Part shown: in pieces, positions 36,228 to 47,470 of the stretch
Layout of the letters: each line of letters starts with the position of its first letter
How positions within the stretch are numbered: position 1 is the first letter of the stretch
Program-made: the position numbers and the translations under genes
Notes under the pieces: generated by a model
The model's input: only the letters and a program-made list of their open reading frames with translations
Databases searched by the model: none
What the model was told of the DNA's origin: nothing
Assembly (NCBI RefSeq): GCF_910592395.1
Contig: NC_088309.1
Location: 18,476,599 to 18,540,598, forward strand
DNA from: Lineus longissimus
Lineage: Eukaryota; Nemertea; Pilidiophora; Heteronemertea; Lineidae
Reading direction: 5' to 3'
DNA: 64,000 nt

Positions 36228-36368
36228 CACTCTCAAAAATAACTGTCCTTGGCTTTTCGAAAGGCTTTGAGGGTTTTAAAACCAATAAAGTGTATTGGCA
36301 TCTTTGTGTTAGTCGAAATACTCTAAAAGATTTTAGAAAAACTCAAAAACTTTAAAATGTTAGGAGTG
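36228..36368. mobile_element. MITE M2 with TA target duplication
   Basis: CACTCTCAAAAATAACT at the left and ...TTAGGAGTG at the right are inverted repeats flanked by TA on both sides (36226-36227, 36369-36370). This is the pattern of Tc1/mariner-type MITEs. The interior is 140 AT-rich bases without coding capacity. A diverged relative lies at 4286-4453. Confidence 0.7.
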
Positions 36369-36370
36369 TA

Positions 36371-37382
36371 GGTGTATGAAATAGGTGTTAGTATCAACGT
36401 GAGCTACGTGTACAAAGTAAATTGCCTTCAGCATCTTCAGGCATCATACAACACCCCTCCTAGCGTTTAATGTTACCGCGGTGGCTGTTGATGAAAACTG
36501 ATACTAATTTTTTTCCAAAAGGTACCAAATGTATTATACCAGCTAATGGGTTATTTCATGGAAAACGATATTTACTTGGTTTTAACAGCGTATGGGAGGA
36601 ATTAATGAGTAATTACATACCTTCCCATTAGAAGACAACACGCCTGAATGTCGCTTTATCATAGTGTTCTAAATGCAGCTGCCGTAGGCTACAAGAAACA
36701 TCGAAGTTATAAGTTGCTTTGACGTCGATTGTTGAAAGTGCATGTGATATTCTTCGTAAAAAAAAACGCCAACTAGAAAACTGTCTGTGTGTTCATACCT
36801 CTGTCGTACAATATCTCGCAAACTGATGCATCAAATCCAACCCGGTTTTTAGCCTAATGTCAGAAATATTGTTGTCAAAGCATACCATATAGCAGGAGGT
36901 AAAACTAATTCCTTTCATGGCCTTTTTAAACTGACGATGCAGAATATTAATTGCTAACGGTAACGGGGCATTGTATCGACTTAATGTGTTATTCACCAAG
37001 TCCGATATCGACAGCCAACATTGATTCAAGATTAAAATATACGAAGCCAGCAATACTGATGCTCCAGGTTACCTTAACCTTTGATTTGGGAACCAAGAAA
37101 TAGCGTGCCAGACTATCCAATTATTCAATTCGATATATATTCGTACATTTTTTTCAAGCATGCGTAGATAGTGTATAACGATATGCAATCAGGCAAGTTC
37201 AAATATAAAATGTATGACAATGTTTAGGGAAATACTAATAGAAATTTCGAGTTGAGAGCTGAGCGTCAACAAGGACATTCTTAGCTCTAATAACGATATT
37301 GGGCGATTGTAATGTTAGAAGGAGGTTACCGGAAAACCTATAGGCTGTCGAAGAGAGTCGCCCTCTCCATCACATGAGTTTA
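36371..37382. other. Non-coding stretch, nothing recognised
   Basis: AT-rich; an 86-codon minus frame at 36793-37053 has no support. Confidence 0.5.
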
Positions 37383-37455
37383 CCAGGACCGACCGGGAAT
37401 CGAACCCGGGATCTCAGAGGTGACAGGCGCTGATGTTTTTACTGCGCCAGCCCCT
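37383..37455 (-). repeat. tRNA-derived SINE head
   Basis: On the minus strand GGGGCTGGCGCAGT resembles a Pol III A box region (TGGCNNAGT), and GGTTCGATTCC (37396-37406) is a perfect B box inside GATCCCGGGTTCGATTCCCGG. The acceptor stem does not pair and no anticodon arm is recognisable, so it is a SINE promoter rather than a functional tRNA. The tail runs towards lower coordinates; its end is not defined. Confidence 0.7.
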
Positions 37456-37522
37456 TGGTGGAAACATTAGGAGATGAATCACCCTGAGTCCAGTTGCCCA
37501 ATCGGCAGTAGAAAGAACCACC

Positions 37523-37750
37523 AACGTTACCTCAACTACATGATGTAAGCCCCTGTCTCCTTTAGTGAATTTAGAATCTCGAACGTTAGCTTAACTACAT
37601 GACGCAAGCCGTTATCTCCTTGAGTGAATTTAAAATCTCGAACGTTAGCTCAACTACATGACGTGAGCCGTTATCTCCTTGAGTGAATTTAGAATCCCCA
37701 ACTCTAGCTCAGCTAAATGACGTAAGCCATTCTCTTGAGTGAATTCAATT
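37523..37750 (+). repeat. Minisatellite, 59-bp unit, four copies
   Basis: Units start at 37523, 37582, 37641 and 37700, an exact 59-base period. Each contains AACGTTAGCTCAACTACATG, a TAAGCCGTTATCTCC-type middle and GAGTGAATTTAGAATC. The middle two copies are the most alike; the outer two have diverged. Confidence 0.9.
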
Positions 37751-40700
37751 TTTCAACTAGTGTTAGGACTTTACGCAAACGTTACTGTAAACGTCGTGCA
37801 ACCACCCCGTGATCTACGTGTATTGTACAAATTAGCCTTTCTAGCCTTCATTTATCATAAATAGAACTCGCTACTCAAACAAGCACTAGATGATATGTAT
37901 CTATGCTTTATTCACTTGGGTGAAATATGAGAAGTAAATCATTTCTTTTCGTTGTTTCTATTCGCAACCTTCTGATGTTTCGTCGGCTTGGCAACTAGCA
38001 CCCGTCCTTAATGGCGATCATTGAATTATGTACATAACCGTCAACCTTTTTTGACCAAGTGTGATCTTATTAAGGCTTGAGTGAATCAACCGAACACATT
38101 GATTTTTGATGATTTGGTTAAGGTGTCTTCTATTTCCTTCGAGGAGCGCCGTTGTAGCTTCATGTATAGACAGGTCCAGCGAAGTAAACACCTTTTTGCG
38201 AAGGAAGGTTTTCTCCGTGATTTGATTACCCCGAGACCATGATCTTTCAAAGAACTTTTGGTGGCGACACTCGCGCTCAGAAACAAGAGCAACGAAGCAT
38301 AGAACATTGCCGAGATTATTCAAAAACGAGAGTAATGTAGCAAAAAAAATTAGCAGTGAATATTGCTGGGATTTAAGCAATCTAAATAGAGGCGCATTTC
38401 AGCGCGAATCTTTGATGAGGAGAAAATGGCATGCATATTACGCAATGACTAATGCACGTACATGTTACGAAATCAAACAAGCTGGAAAGAAAAAGTGATG
38501 ATCTCAGTTTGATGTAGACGAAATGTAGTAAAAAAGTTTATTGCTTTTGCGGCAGTTATTCAAAATCGGAAGTGTGTAATCTCGTTCTATATTCGATATG
38601 TTATGGAAAGATTTTTTGTCCGCGATTTTCACTCGACCTGATCGTGGGATGGATTTGTTAATATACATATGGAGCGATGATATATTCCGTCGCGCAAGAG
38701 GGAGCACCCGAGCGAACAGGCATTCGTCATAATCGCTACTCAGTCGAGACGGAAACCCTTTTCGGTTCGTTTCGCTACATCGGAAACATTAAACACGGTG
38801 TCCGCGCACAGATTGCATGACTATTTCGCAATTAATCTGGAGCAAGTACGTAGCGTCACAGCTGTGCAGTACATGTAGCAGAATTGAGATCATAAAAAAT
38901 GTAATAATCTTAGCCGTAAGAAATATATTTTCTCGTGATTTCTTTTAGAATACGGTATTTTCAAAGAATTTACTGTATGTCTGTATCTATTTAAAACGTT
39001 GTCAAATTCCACGGTATAGATGAATGATAAAGGAACATTCTGAGAACGTGAACATTTCGGAACATAAATAAATGCAAACGTTTTCAACTCATTCTGAAAT
39101 CCACCAGGTTAAAATCACAAGGAAGTTCCCCATACATGTCTTTCTCAATTACAACCTACAACTTATAACATGTAAAAAAGGCTACAGTAAATCCCAACGG
39201 TTAAAAAACCAACCTTTGAGGAAAGAAAGAAACTTTTCTCACCACATGGAGCAAGTAAGCTACTCATCCCACCAGTGGCAAGAATGCTATTTGACGCAAT
39301 TTGCAAAAGTATGGTAGCTTTCTAGTATGGTATTGGTCAGATGGTGTTATGTGGAAACCATTTTCGCGTATGATTTGCTCTTCATGATCACTGTATTTTG
39401 CCTGGGACCGAGGTCCTGGTTTGTTGGCTTCACCCGAATGTAATAAACGGGTGCATTACGCCATAGGGAACGGCTACTGTAATCGCGGACTCAATTAACT
39501 CTGACTAGATCAAAATAAGCTGTTTTGATATTTTGGCGTTGCCCTATTCCAGAGAAGGATTACATACATCGCTCTGTCAAGCTAAAAGCCCGTGCTTGGT
39601 TAAAGGCCGTGGGTTTTTTTGTGAGATGGCCTTATGGTATTTACTCCTCTGAAAGAATCATCAGAGGTTCAACAAATAGCTGTTTATAAAGGGAAGTTTT
39701 TCGTCATCGAAAGATCTGACTGGAACTATTTCATTTATTTGCCATGTGACTTTATAGCGTCGAATAATAAGGTTGTTTTTACCCGTTATAATTTTACAAG
39801 CCTTTTTTACCTGTTGTCCTTTTTAAGGTAAACGCTTGTCCTTTTCTACCATAGCCTTTCTTATCTGTTGACTTTTTCACCTGTTGCCCTTGTGCACCTG
39901 TTGTTTTTTTACCTGTTTTGGTAACGTTCTGCAACAACGCATTTGTTTTAAATGTCTAAAACGCTTTTGGAAATGGTCGAAAAAAGAAACTCGATAATAA
40001 TAATAATAATACTCGAAGCTTTTTAATCTGACGCGAAACTATTAAAAACTATTAAAATCATTAATCAGCTTGAACTAACGCGTCGCGGTGTACGTCGTTG
40101 CCAGTTGACCTTCCAGCTAAGAAAAATCAATCAATCACTATAGCGTTGAAAGGTGAAGGGTGTTGACGGACAGTAAGGTGATTGCGATCAGCTTGAAAGA
40201 AAACACTTGGTTTTCATCAGCGAGGACGTAGGTCTGTCTGAACTCTCCATGCTAAATTTACTGCCACGATGACTCGAGGCCAAGTAGGTCAAACTCGTAA
40301 CTGCCCCGAATTCGGGAATATCATGAGCTATACATGTATATCAATTTTGGTTATCACCGATTTTGCATTTGCGTACTTTGTACTTGGTTGGTCTCTGCAG
40401 CCCTTCGTAAGGCTTGTGATAGGTCAAGAGGCAAGTACGATCTGAGCTGATCGTCGCTGCAACAGACACTCGAGTGAAAGGAGAAAGGTAATGAGAGAAT
40501 TCGGCGATTCCTGCCATTCTAATTCATGTCACTCTCTGCTGTTCCTTTCACCCGCTTCTTTCCTTGGTGTTATGTCCAGAGGATAAATAAGGAAGAGGTC
40601 ATATGCAAAAGCCACTAATGGCCATTTCGAAAAAAGACATTGAAGATAATTATCGTAAAAATGAAGCTGACAGTACCCCAGTTCTTAATAACGGTTACCG

Positions 40701-40941
40701 CTTCAATAAAGTTATGCAAGATTCCATCACTACAATAAGAGGTGCACGTGTATGGAAAAAAAGAAATTAAAAGTAAATAAAGAAAAAATGCGTTTACTAA
40801 AAAGTTCTGAAGTTGAACTGTAATGGCCTTGGCATCTGAACTCCATATTGCAAAGGTTAAATGATAAAATTACTCGCATTTCTAGAATGAATTTTCAGAA
40901 TAAATGATAGTATGAAATGTAAATTAGAGGTATCATCTTAC
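37751..40941. other. Presumed intron or flank of the GPCR gene; no further exon found
   Basis: It lies downstream (minus sense) of the receptor exon and begins with the intron donor. I looked for TM5-TM7 motifs such as CWxPY and NPxxY or DPxxY on the minus strand and saw none. 39780-39920 has CACCTGTTG/CCTTTTT repeats, and an AAT microsatellite is at 39994-40010. Confidence 0.5.
40936..40941 (-). other. Splice donor GTAAGA of the GPCR exon
   Basis: Minus-strand CCCACAG|GTAAGA matches the donor consensus and coincides with the end of receptor homology in TM4. Confidence 0.85.
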
Positions 40942-41478
40942 CTGTGGGATGCTCGCTATTGTGCTGCATAACCAAGCAAAAATCAACATGATTTTCGCCC
41001 TCCTACCCGCGTCCATTATACTCATTGGGTGAGCAATTGCAAAGTACCGGTCCAAGCTTATAGCAATAAGAACGAAAGATGAAAGATAGAATCCAAAAGC
41101 CCTAAAGAACATAAGTATCCGACACGCAGCATCACTCGCTTTCCATTCGACCGTGATATGCCAAGCTGTCTCAAGTGGCATCATGACGAACGTGGTCAAC
41201 AAATCCGCGATACACAAGTGCATGATGAACATGTTTACACGGGATTTTCGGTGTCTGCTTCTAAACAAGGTGAGAAAAACAGTCAGATTCCCAAAGGCAG
41301 CGATGACAAAAAGGCACGAATAAGCAGTTACTGCAATAAGACCATCGTCATTAAACGTCATTTCTCGCGGTATTTCTTGAGTTGTTGTTATCTGTTTGGA
41401 CAGATTCAAAATCATCTCAGTTTTTCTCCGCGCCGAATCAAGGCCAGAATCATTACCAAGCGTTACATTCAAAGCCAT
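40942..41478 (-). CDS. GnRH/corazonin/AKH-type GPCR, first coding exon (TM1-TM4)
   Basis: This is a class A receptor of the GnRH/corazonin/adipokinetic-hormone family: a plasma-membrane peptide receptor, usually Gq-coupled. The ATG at 41478 (context AAAATGG) gives 179 residues. N-glycosylation sites are at N4 and N25. TM1 carries GN (N64), TM2 LCIADL (D92) and P101, then W112 and C119 of the conserved disulfide. TM3 ends in DRYFAIAHP (D143, R144, Y145). TM4 has W169 and ends SIPQ. The segment EWKASDAACRILMFFRAFGFYLSS is split here as EWKASDAACRI and LMFFRAFGFYLSS and is typical of this family. The exon ends exactly in phase 0 at CAG|GTAAGA (donor at 40941). From memory, vertebrate GNRHR has an intron after the same GPQ in TM4. 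TM5-TM7 were not found in the window. A vasopressin-type receptor is less likely. Confidence 0.9.
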
Positions 41479-44312
41479 TTTAAACACAAAAACCTACTCC
41501 AACCTCACGATTAACTTCTTTGTTCAAGCCATTTGATCAGCAATGCGATGCATTTCCGTTTGAAAATAAGATGCATGCACCATAACCTGTCGCATCAACT
41601 CCCATGTCGAAAAAAAATCCGGCTTATAGTTTGTAATTCAAAGTTCACAAGCTTGTTATAAAGTACCCAAATGAGTCAACTGATCATGTATTCCTCAGCT
41701 TGTCTTCTCCCTATTGTTTTTATTTCCTTCGCCGATTTTGTGATGTTAGCGGACCGAGTGTTTCACAGGTTGTGGCGAAACCGGGTTCGATACGCGGCTG
41801 ATATAGTAATACCTCCTCCGCCTGTCTCTGACGGCAAAGCTGGGCCCGATAATCATATATCGCACATTGGTTGCTTTGAAGACCGTTGCTTCGTCGTTTA
41901 ATGTGCGGCGATCATTCTATACCGTACTTACTTCATGCAACAACTTTGAGAAAACAAACACGTAAAACGGTTCAAGTGATTGCGATGAAGGGAAGGGAGT
42001 GATACGACACAAGGCCGACAGGGAAGACAGTCAAGAGAAAAAGAAGCAGGATCGCATTCTTCGTGTTTTGTTTCGCACAACAGGTTGACCAAGGTGTAGC
42101 TATTGGGTTATTTTTCTTATTTTTGTTCAGGGTCTCATTCTTGCAATTAAAAATAGAGCCATTATGACAAAACTATTGACATAAAGGGAATCTGAGACCT
42201 GAAACCGCGCTTGGCGAGAAAGACCGGATAACTAATAAAATGATAGCCCCAGAGTGTAATTAGCACTTTATATGCCCTTTATGATAACAGAAGGGAGGCA
42301 TATATGCTTTTTATGACGCTAAGCCGGATGTCTCGCGCATGTTTTTAGTATGCTGATTGAGGCGGGGTGCAGTGACGCATTCGGTCACGTGCAACTAGTC
42401 TCTTTGTTCTTGCACGACAAGAAGCAGAACACGTTTATTTCTTGAGACTGTTAATTGAAATTCGTTGATTGTGGAGTATAAAATTTACTTTTGAATTGAA
42501 TGTCAATATGAAATTCAAGTGATCAATCAATCTTTCGCTGAAGGTGAAGATTCATTAGTTTTGATGCTTTTGAAACACAACTCAACCATAAACCACACCT
42601 GGCCCGTTGCTGCAGTTCTACGTACCGATATAAACAGGGTGAAAACGAGGGCACCTCCCAACGGCAGCAATACCCTCGCTTTCATTGGCGTATAGTAGCA
42701 GTAAGACTAAGTGGCTGGGAACATTTTCTTTTATTTAACTTATAATGTACCACTCTCTCTTCAACAAGTGAAAAACGCCAACCAAACCATTATTATTCGA
42801 CTGCAGGCGAGCCAGTATATAAAGCAAACAATACAATGGAAGGGAAGGGAAGAAATAAATTGAAGAATTCTACAAACGTACCGCTTTTTTGGATATACCT
42901 GTAACCGCCTTCTCGCCAGGCACCTGGCATTAGAGATAGGAGTTTGGAAGCAAAGAGTGTCTCATAAGCCAAAAGATGGCTGGCCCTTTGATAAACAAAC
43001 TTTATAGAAAAATTGGATATATAGTTGATAATGGTAGCGTTGTTTAAGGTTCATAAGTCTGGCAATTAGAGCAAAAAGCTAGAGCATGTCGGCTGTGAAA
43101 GTTACATTAGGGAATGTAGCATGATAGCCAAAATGAAAAGTATGTGTGTTTTTTTCTTGAAAACGATAGGGAACAAAGGAAACGGTGTGTTTTTTTCGCA
43201 CAAAAATCGGAAACAATGGTAAAAGCTACCTCCTCAGGTTAGTTGGTGGATTTGGTTGAAGGATCGGAATAGCCAACAGAGAGAAAGATTTGTTTTTCAT
43301 ATTGATTATAATTTGCCCTTTGTTTGCCCATTCAAAACAACAATATATACTGATTATTTACAAATATGCTGATTAGATACATTTAACTAAAGCAACGTCT
43401 CTCTAAAAATTTAACCAAAAGTTTAAAAGCGTGTTCGACTATAGATGCCTTTTGAGATGTCAAGGTTCGGAGAAGCATAACAATTGCACCCAATTTCAAG
43501 ATGAGACGAACGGTCGGCATGCCGTTGGAGTCATTTCAAAGTGGGTGTATGAAGTCCAATGGGACAGGCCTAGTTGTCCTGTTACGTCTTTCTTCAGAAA
43601 CTGCTCTGTCTGCACGTGTTTTTTTCGCCTGCCGTCTAAATGGCCCTAATGTATATATCTGAGGGCCATTTTCTAAAACCAAGTTATGAAAGTAATTAAA
43701 AATTATGATGGCGCCAACACTGTAGTACAACATTACAAGCGCGACGTATGGGGAGTGATGGAGCCGATTGAGACATTCTGTCAGAAATTCAGCTATCTTG
43801 ACTGTCAAACTGCTGATGGGCGCTCAAATTTCAGTAAACGTAGCAAGGAGAAGCTTTTGTCTTCAGCTTGATCGAAAGATGTTAGATAAATCCTAAGAAC
43901 CACAATGTACCTGATTCAACGTCCCAATTACACTGCTGCTATCATGAAAATATCCAGTTCTTCAGACGACTTGATATTGTGACAACTCACCAACTAGCCT
44001 TATAGTTACGCTCGTAAAACACCAGCGTAAAGATTCGCTATTGACTGTTGACTGGTGCTTGACCCTGTACCGCGTCAGGACTGTCGGCGTCATAATACCA
44101 TGGGAATAACAGAAAAACAACCATTAATTATCCCGGTTCCGACGATTCGGTCCGGTAATTGAGAGATCAAACCGGAACTCTTAATTGGTGTTTCCCAAGT
44201 GGCAGATCAGTACGTTGTTTTTGGATGGGTCTGATCCGCCTTGCGGAAGACAGAAGAGCACGATGCCGCTTAAATTAAAGTGATAATCGGTATGTTTGTT
44301 CTTCTTCTGCTT
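41479..44312. other. 5' side of the GPCR exon, otherwise nothing recognised
   Basis: It should contain the leader and promoter of the receptor, but I cannot place either. GTATATAAAG at 42816 is on the wrong strand for the receptor. 43120-43240 carries two diverged TGTGTTTTTTTC / ACGATAGGGAACAAAGGAAA-like blocks. Confidence 0.4.
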
Positions 44313-44770
44313 TCTTAACCGCTAAAGCTATGAACTTGAAATTTGGTACACATGATTTCCTACGTCATGTAACTGCTGCCACCAGGGGGCAGAACTAAAA
44401 AGGTAAAAAGTGCAATAGCCTGTCTCGCTTATAAGTGACTTGTTTTTAATGATACTTTTATGGTAGGTACTCCTAGCAAGGATACATCAATAGCCTACGG
44501 GTTTTTAATTTGACCTACTTTTCAAGGTTACAGAGGTCAAATGGTGTAAATTGGCCGTTTGAGTGTAACTATGGCATGTTTCTTAACCACTAAAGCTATG
44601 AACTTGAAATTTCGTACACATGACTCCCTATGTCATGAAAAACCTTTGACACCAAATTTCGGTCCGATCTGATTCTTTACTTGGCCACCAGGGGCCCAGA
44701 AGTGTGATTTCTCTCTTATCAGTGACTCGTTTTCGACAAATTTTTTATGGTAGGTTTTCCTAGCAAGGAT
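44313..44770 (+). repeat. Tandem pair of a 268-bp repeat
   Basis: TCTTAACC(G/A)CTAAAGCTATG starts at 44313 and 44581. Each copy continues with AACTTGAAATTT, GTACACATGA, GTCATG, CCACCAGGGG, AGTGACT, TTTTATGGTAGGT and CCTAGCAAGGATA. Roughly 75 percent alike by eye. No coding frame. Confidence 0.8.
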
Positions 44771-44797
44771 AAATGGTACGCATGGTACTCTCACCGA

Positions 44798-44840
44798 GGT
44801 TGGCATCTCGCGATTTCGCATTCCGCATCTCGCGATTTAT
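44798..44840. repeat. Paired CATCTCGCGATT motif
   Basis: CATCTCGCGATTT occurs twice 22 bases apart. Its reverse complement arrangement is seen again at 32785-32818 (CGCGAGATG twice, 23 bases apart). This suggests a dispersed repeat or binding-site pair. Confidence 0.6.
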
Positions 44841-46387
44841 AATAAGCCGGCGGCGCCTCGACACTAAGAACTTGGAAACGATTTGGTTGGTAGGTCAGAC
44901 CGGCCAGGCCCTTCCCAGGTCGGTGTATAGCGTAGCGGTTCAAAATCTATTTCAATGGAGCTGGTAGAAACGATCGTTGGATACACAATTCGATTTGCAC
45001 CATAATTAATATCATCTTTGGATACAAATGATTTGCAGAAGAACCTATATATATGAAGTAATCAATGAAAACTGTAATAAATCTCAGCATGATGTCCACA
45101 TCTGCATGGCATGTCTTCATTTGGCTCGTTTCAATATTCACATACTGCCAATCTAACAGGAGTGAAATAAAACAGAACACAACAACAATGGAAGAATATG
45201 TGCATTATCTTTATTCGTTTTGAATAGCCCATATGACATTATACATTTGCTGTTAGCTGAGAACTTCTTAAGAGGCATTTTTTAAGATCAGCACAGATTG
45301 GTAGTATGTAAATGTTAAAACGAGCCAAGTGAAAAAGGCGAACCTACTACCAGCAGTGTATGACCGGCAGTATTTATTTAGGGCACAGTCATACATGGGC
45401 TTTACCACCAGAGAGGGATTCTCAATAGCTACACAGTTCATTTCATCCTAACTTGAAATGAGTATGGCAGATCACACATTTTGTATTGTGTATTTGTAAT
45501 AACACTTGGTGAAAAAAAGAAACCAGCCACTGACCTTTCTTCAAATGAAAGACTATGCCAAAATCACCATGGATGGTGGTTTCATTGCTGTAAAATTGGG
45601 TTTCTGGCCAAAATATCAAAATGCACTGCGATTCTCACACCATTTCTAATGGAGCCAGCAACTTCAAGTAGCATCATTTTTGTCTGGAGCTGGTCCAACA
45701 CAGGTAGATTTTGTAATATTTGACGTGTTTGCGTCTTAGGAGCATTAACTCTTTTCCTTAAGCGCAAGGGTTTCAGATGTGAGTGTGGCTCCATAAGTAG
45801 AATCCTTGCTATCGCCAAGACCAGTGCCTGTCAACTCGGACAGACTGATACGTCCTTCATTTACCTAATTACGCTAATACGATCGCTAATACGACCGCGA
45901 GGAGCAACAGTCCACTGACGATCTCATATGGCTTCCCCATCAGGGCTTTTGGCGTATAATGGCCCGTGTTGGGTGTAATGAATACAAATACGGACCGTGG
46001 GTCGAATGGGTAACAGTCCTAAAGGGGTGCATCGTTTGTTCATATCACATTCACTTGTGGTTCAGTTATATCTATTTCCGTCTTCTAACATCAGGCGACG
46101 CCAATACAGTCATAAAGCAAGGGTTGGATGAACAGCAATTCGTAATTCGTAATTCGAGATGTTTGTGAAACAGCTCCACGAAGTTTTCAGGTGGCCAACA
46201 ATACAAAGGCTTTTGTCCATTCTTATTACAATTTGTGTTGCTGCAGGAAATTAATCCGAATCTTTATTGTCTTCTTAAAATGTCCTGACCTATCAACAAT
46301 GCCTCCAAAAGGAATCGTCGTCTACTTGGAGTGGGGGCAATGATCAGGTATCACCTAGGAGTACAACGAGGGATGACCTTCGTTATG
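44841..46387. other. Non-coding stretch, nothing recognised
   Basis: Overlapping frames of 64-80 codons on both strands (for example 45481-45723 and 45582-45818) show no family. Confidence 0.45.
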
Positions 46388-46420
46388 AAGAATTAATAAA
46401 ATATATTTTTATTAATTCTT
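46388..46420. repeat. AT-rich palindrome
   Basis: AAGAATTAATAAA (46388-46400) and TTTATTAATTCTT (46408-46420) are exact inverted repeats around ATATATT. Could form a hairpin or cruciform. Confidence 0.7.
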
Positions 46421-47406
46421 GACGTTATGTATCACAACAAAGGGGTATTCCAAATATATATTTGTATGATTTGGTAATTATTCTATCATATGGTTTCCTG
46501 GTAATGAAACATAAAGATAAACAAGTCATTTGGATGAAGTAGGCAAGATCCGCAATAATGATAGTCAAAATGTAATTGCATCCACATGTACTTTGATGTC
46601 TCGGGTCACTGTCGTGTGCTCGATATAGGATGGCCGTCTTCATCCAGATGATAGATCAAATTGCGTTGATTTTCTGTATGTCAAGCAATGTTTTCATAGG
46701 ACATCCACACCTTACGTTTCACCTTGACGCAAGGGCCCAACGCGCCGCGTAGCGGCAAAAGCTGGCGAAACATTTATAACGGGTCACCGTCACTTATTAT
46801 TGGACTTATAGCGCATTTACAGGGTTGCAACTATTTTGTTTTATAGTGTCACCAGGAAAGAAAAGCATGCGACCTAACGCCGATCTATTTGTATAAAGTG
46901 ATAATTGGAAGGTATATAGTAGGAAATATCAATAAAATAATCATTCCATGTCGTCTTTTGAGGGCATTTTTGATTGTAAAAAATATATGTGTACGTCACC
47001 GGAGTCTCTGCAATGATAATTTTATCACATCAGTCTCGCGCAAGTAGACGTTCTTTACCTATTAGTTCTTCACTTATTAGTCTGGCGCAAAGCCAGACGT
47101 TTTCCATTACGATTTCGCTACGATGTTTGACCAGAAGGAGCAGTGCGCGAGATATGCTAATGAGCAGACTTCCCTCGCTTGAGTTTAATGTTCCATCACG
47201 CTAAGCTGACTACTGCTGACCATGACAGGCGTGCATTGGACTGGTACAGGTTGGAACTGAACATTGAATATGCTGGTGGTGACGCTTTCTGATGAGAAGT
47301 TGGTCGTGGCTGATGCAGTATCCTTGGACTTGTCCACAGCATCGTTCAATCATTGCTCTCTGAGCTGGCTTGATTCTGTACTTACCCAAATACTGAGACC
47401 AAATGC

Positions 47407-47470
47407 CTGTTGACTGTGCTTTAAGAGAGACTGGCGCCATGCCTAGTCTCTCTTAAAGCACAGTCAACAG
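47407..47470. repeat. Perfect 26-bp stem with 12-nt loop
   Basis: CTGTTGACTGTGCTTTAAGA (continuing GAGACT, 47407-47432) is the exact reverse complement of 47445-47470; loop GGCGCCATGCCT. The stem is not extended outside. Perfect pairing is unusual for a microRNA precursor, so an inverted microduplication or MITE core is as likely. Confidence 0.8.

Noticed and set aside
37383-37455. Functional tRNA gene
   Set aside because: A and B boxes are good but the acceptor stem does not pair and no anticodon arm can be drawn; a SINE head fits better.
38018-38380. 120-codon minus frame in the presumed GPCR intron
   Set aside because: No ATG at its start and none of the expected TM5-TM7 receptor motifs.
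41745-41815. Second tRNA-like segment with GGGTTCGATAC
   Set aside because: B box imperfect and no A box at a proper distance.
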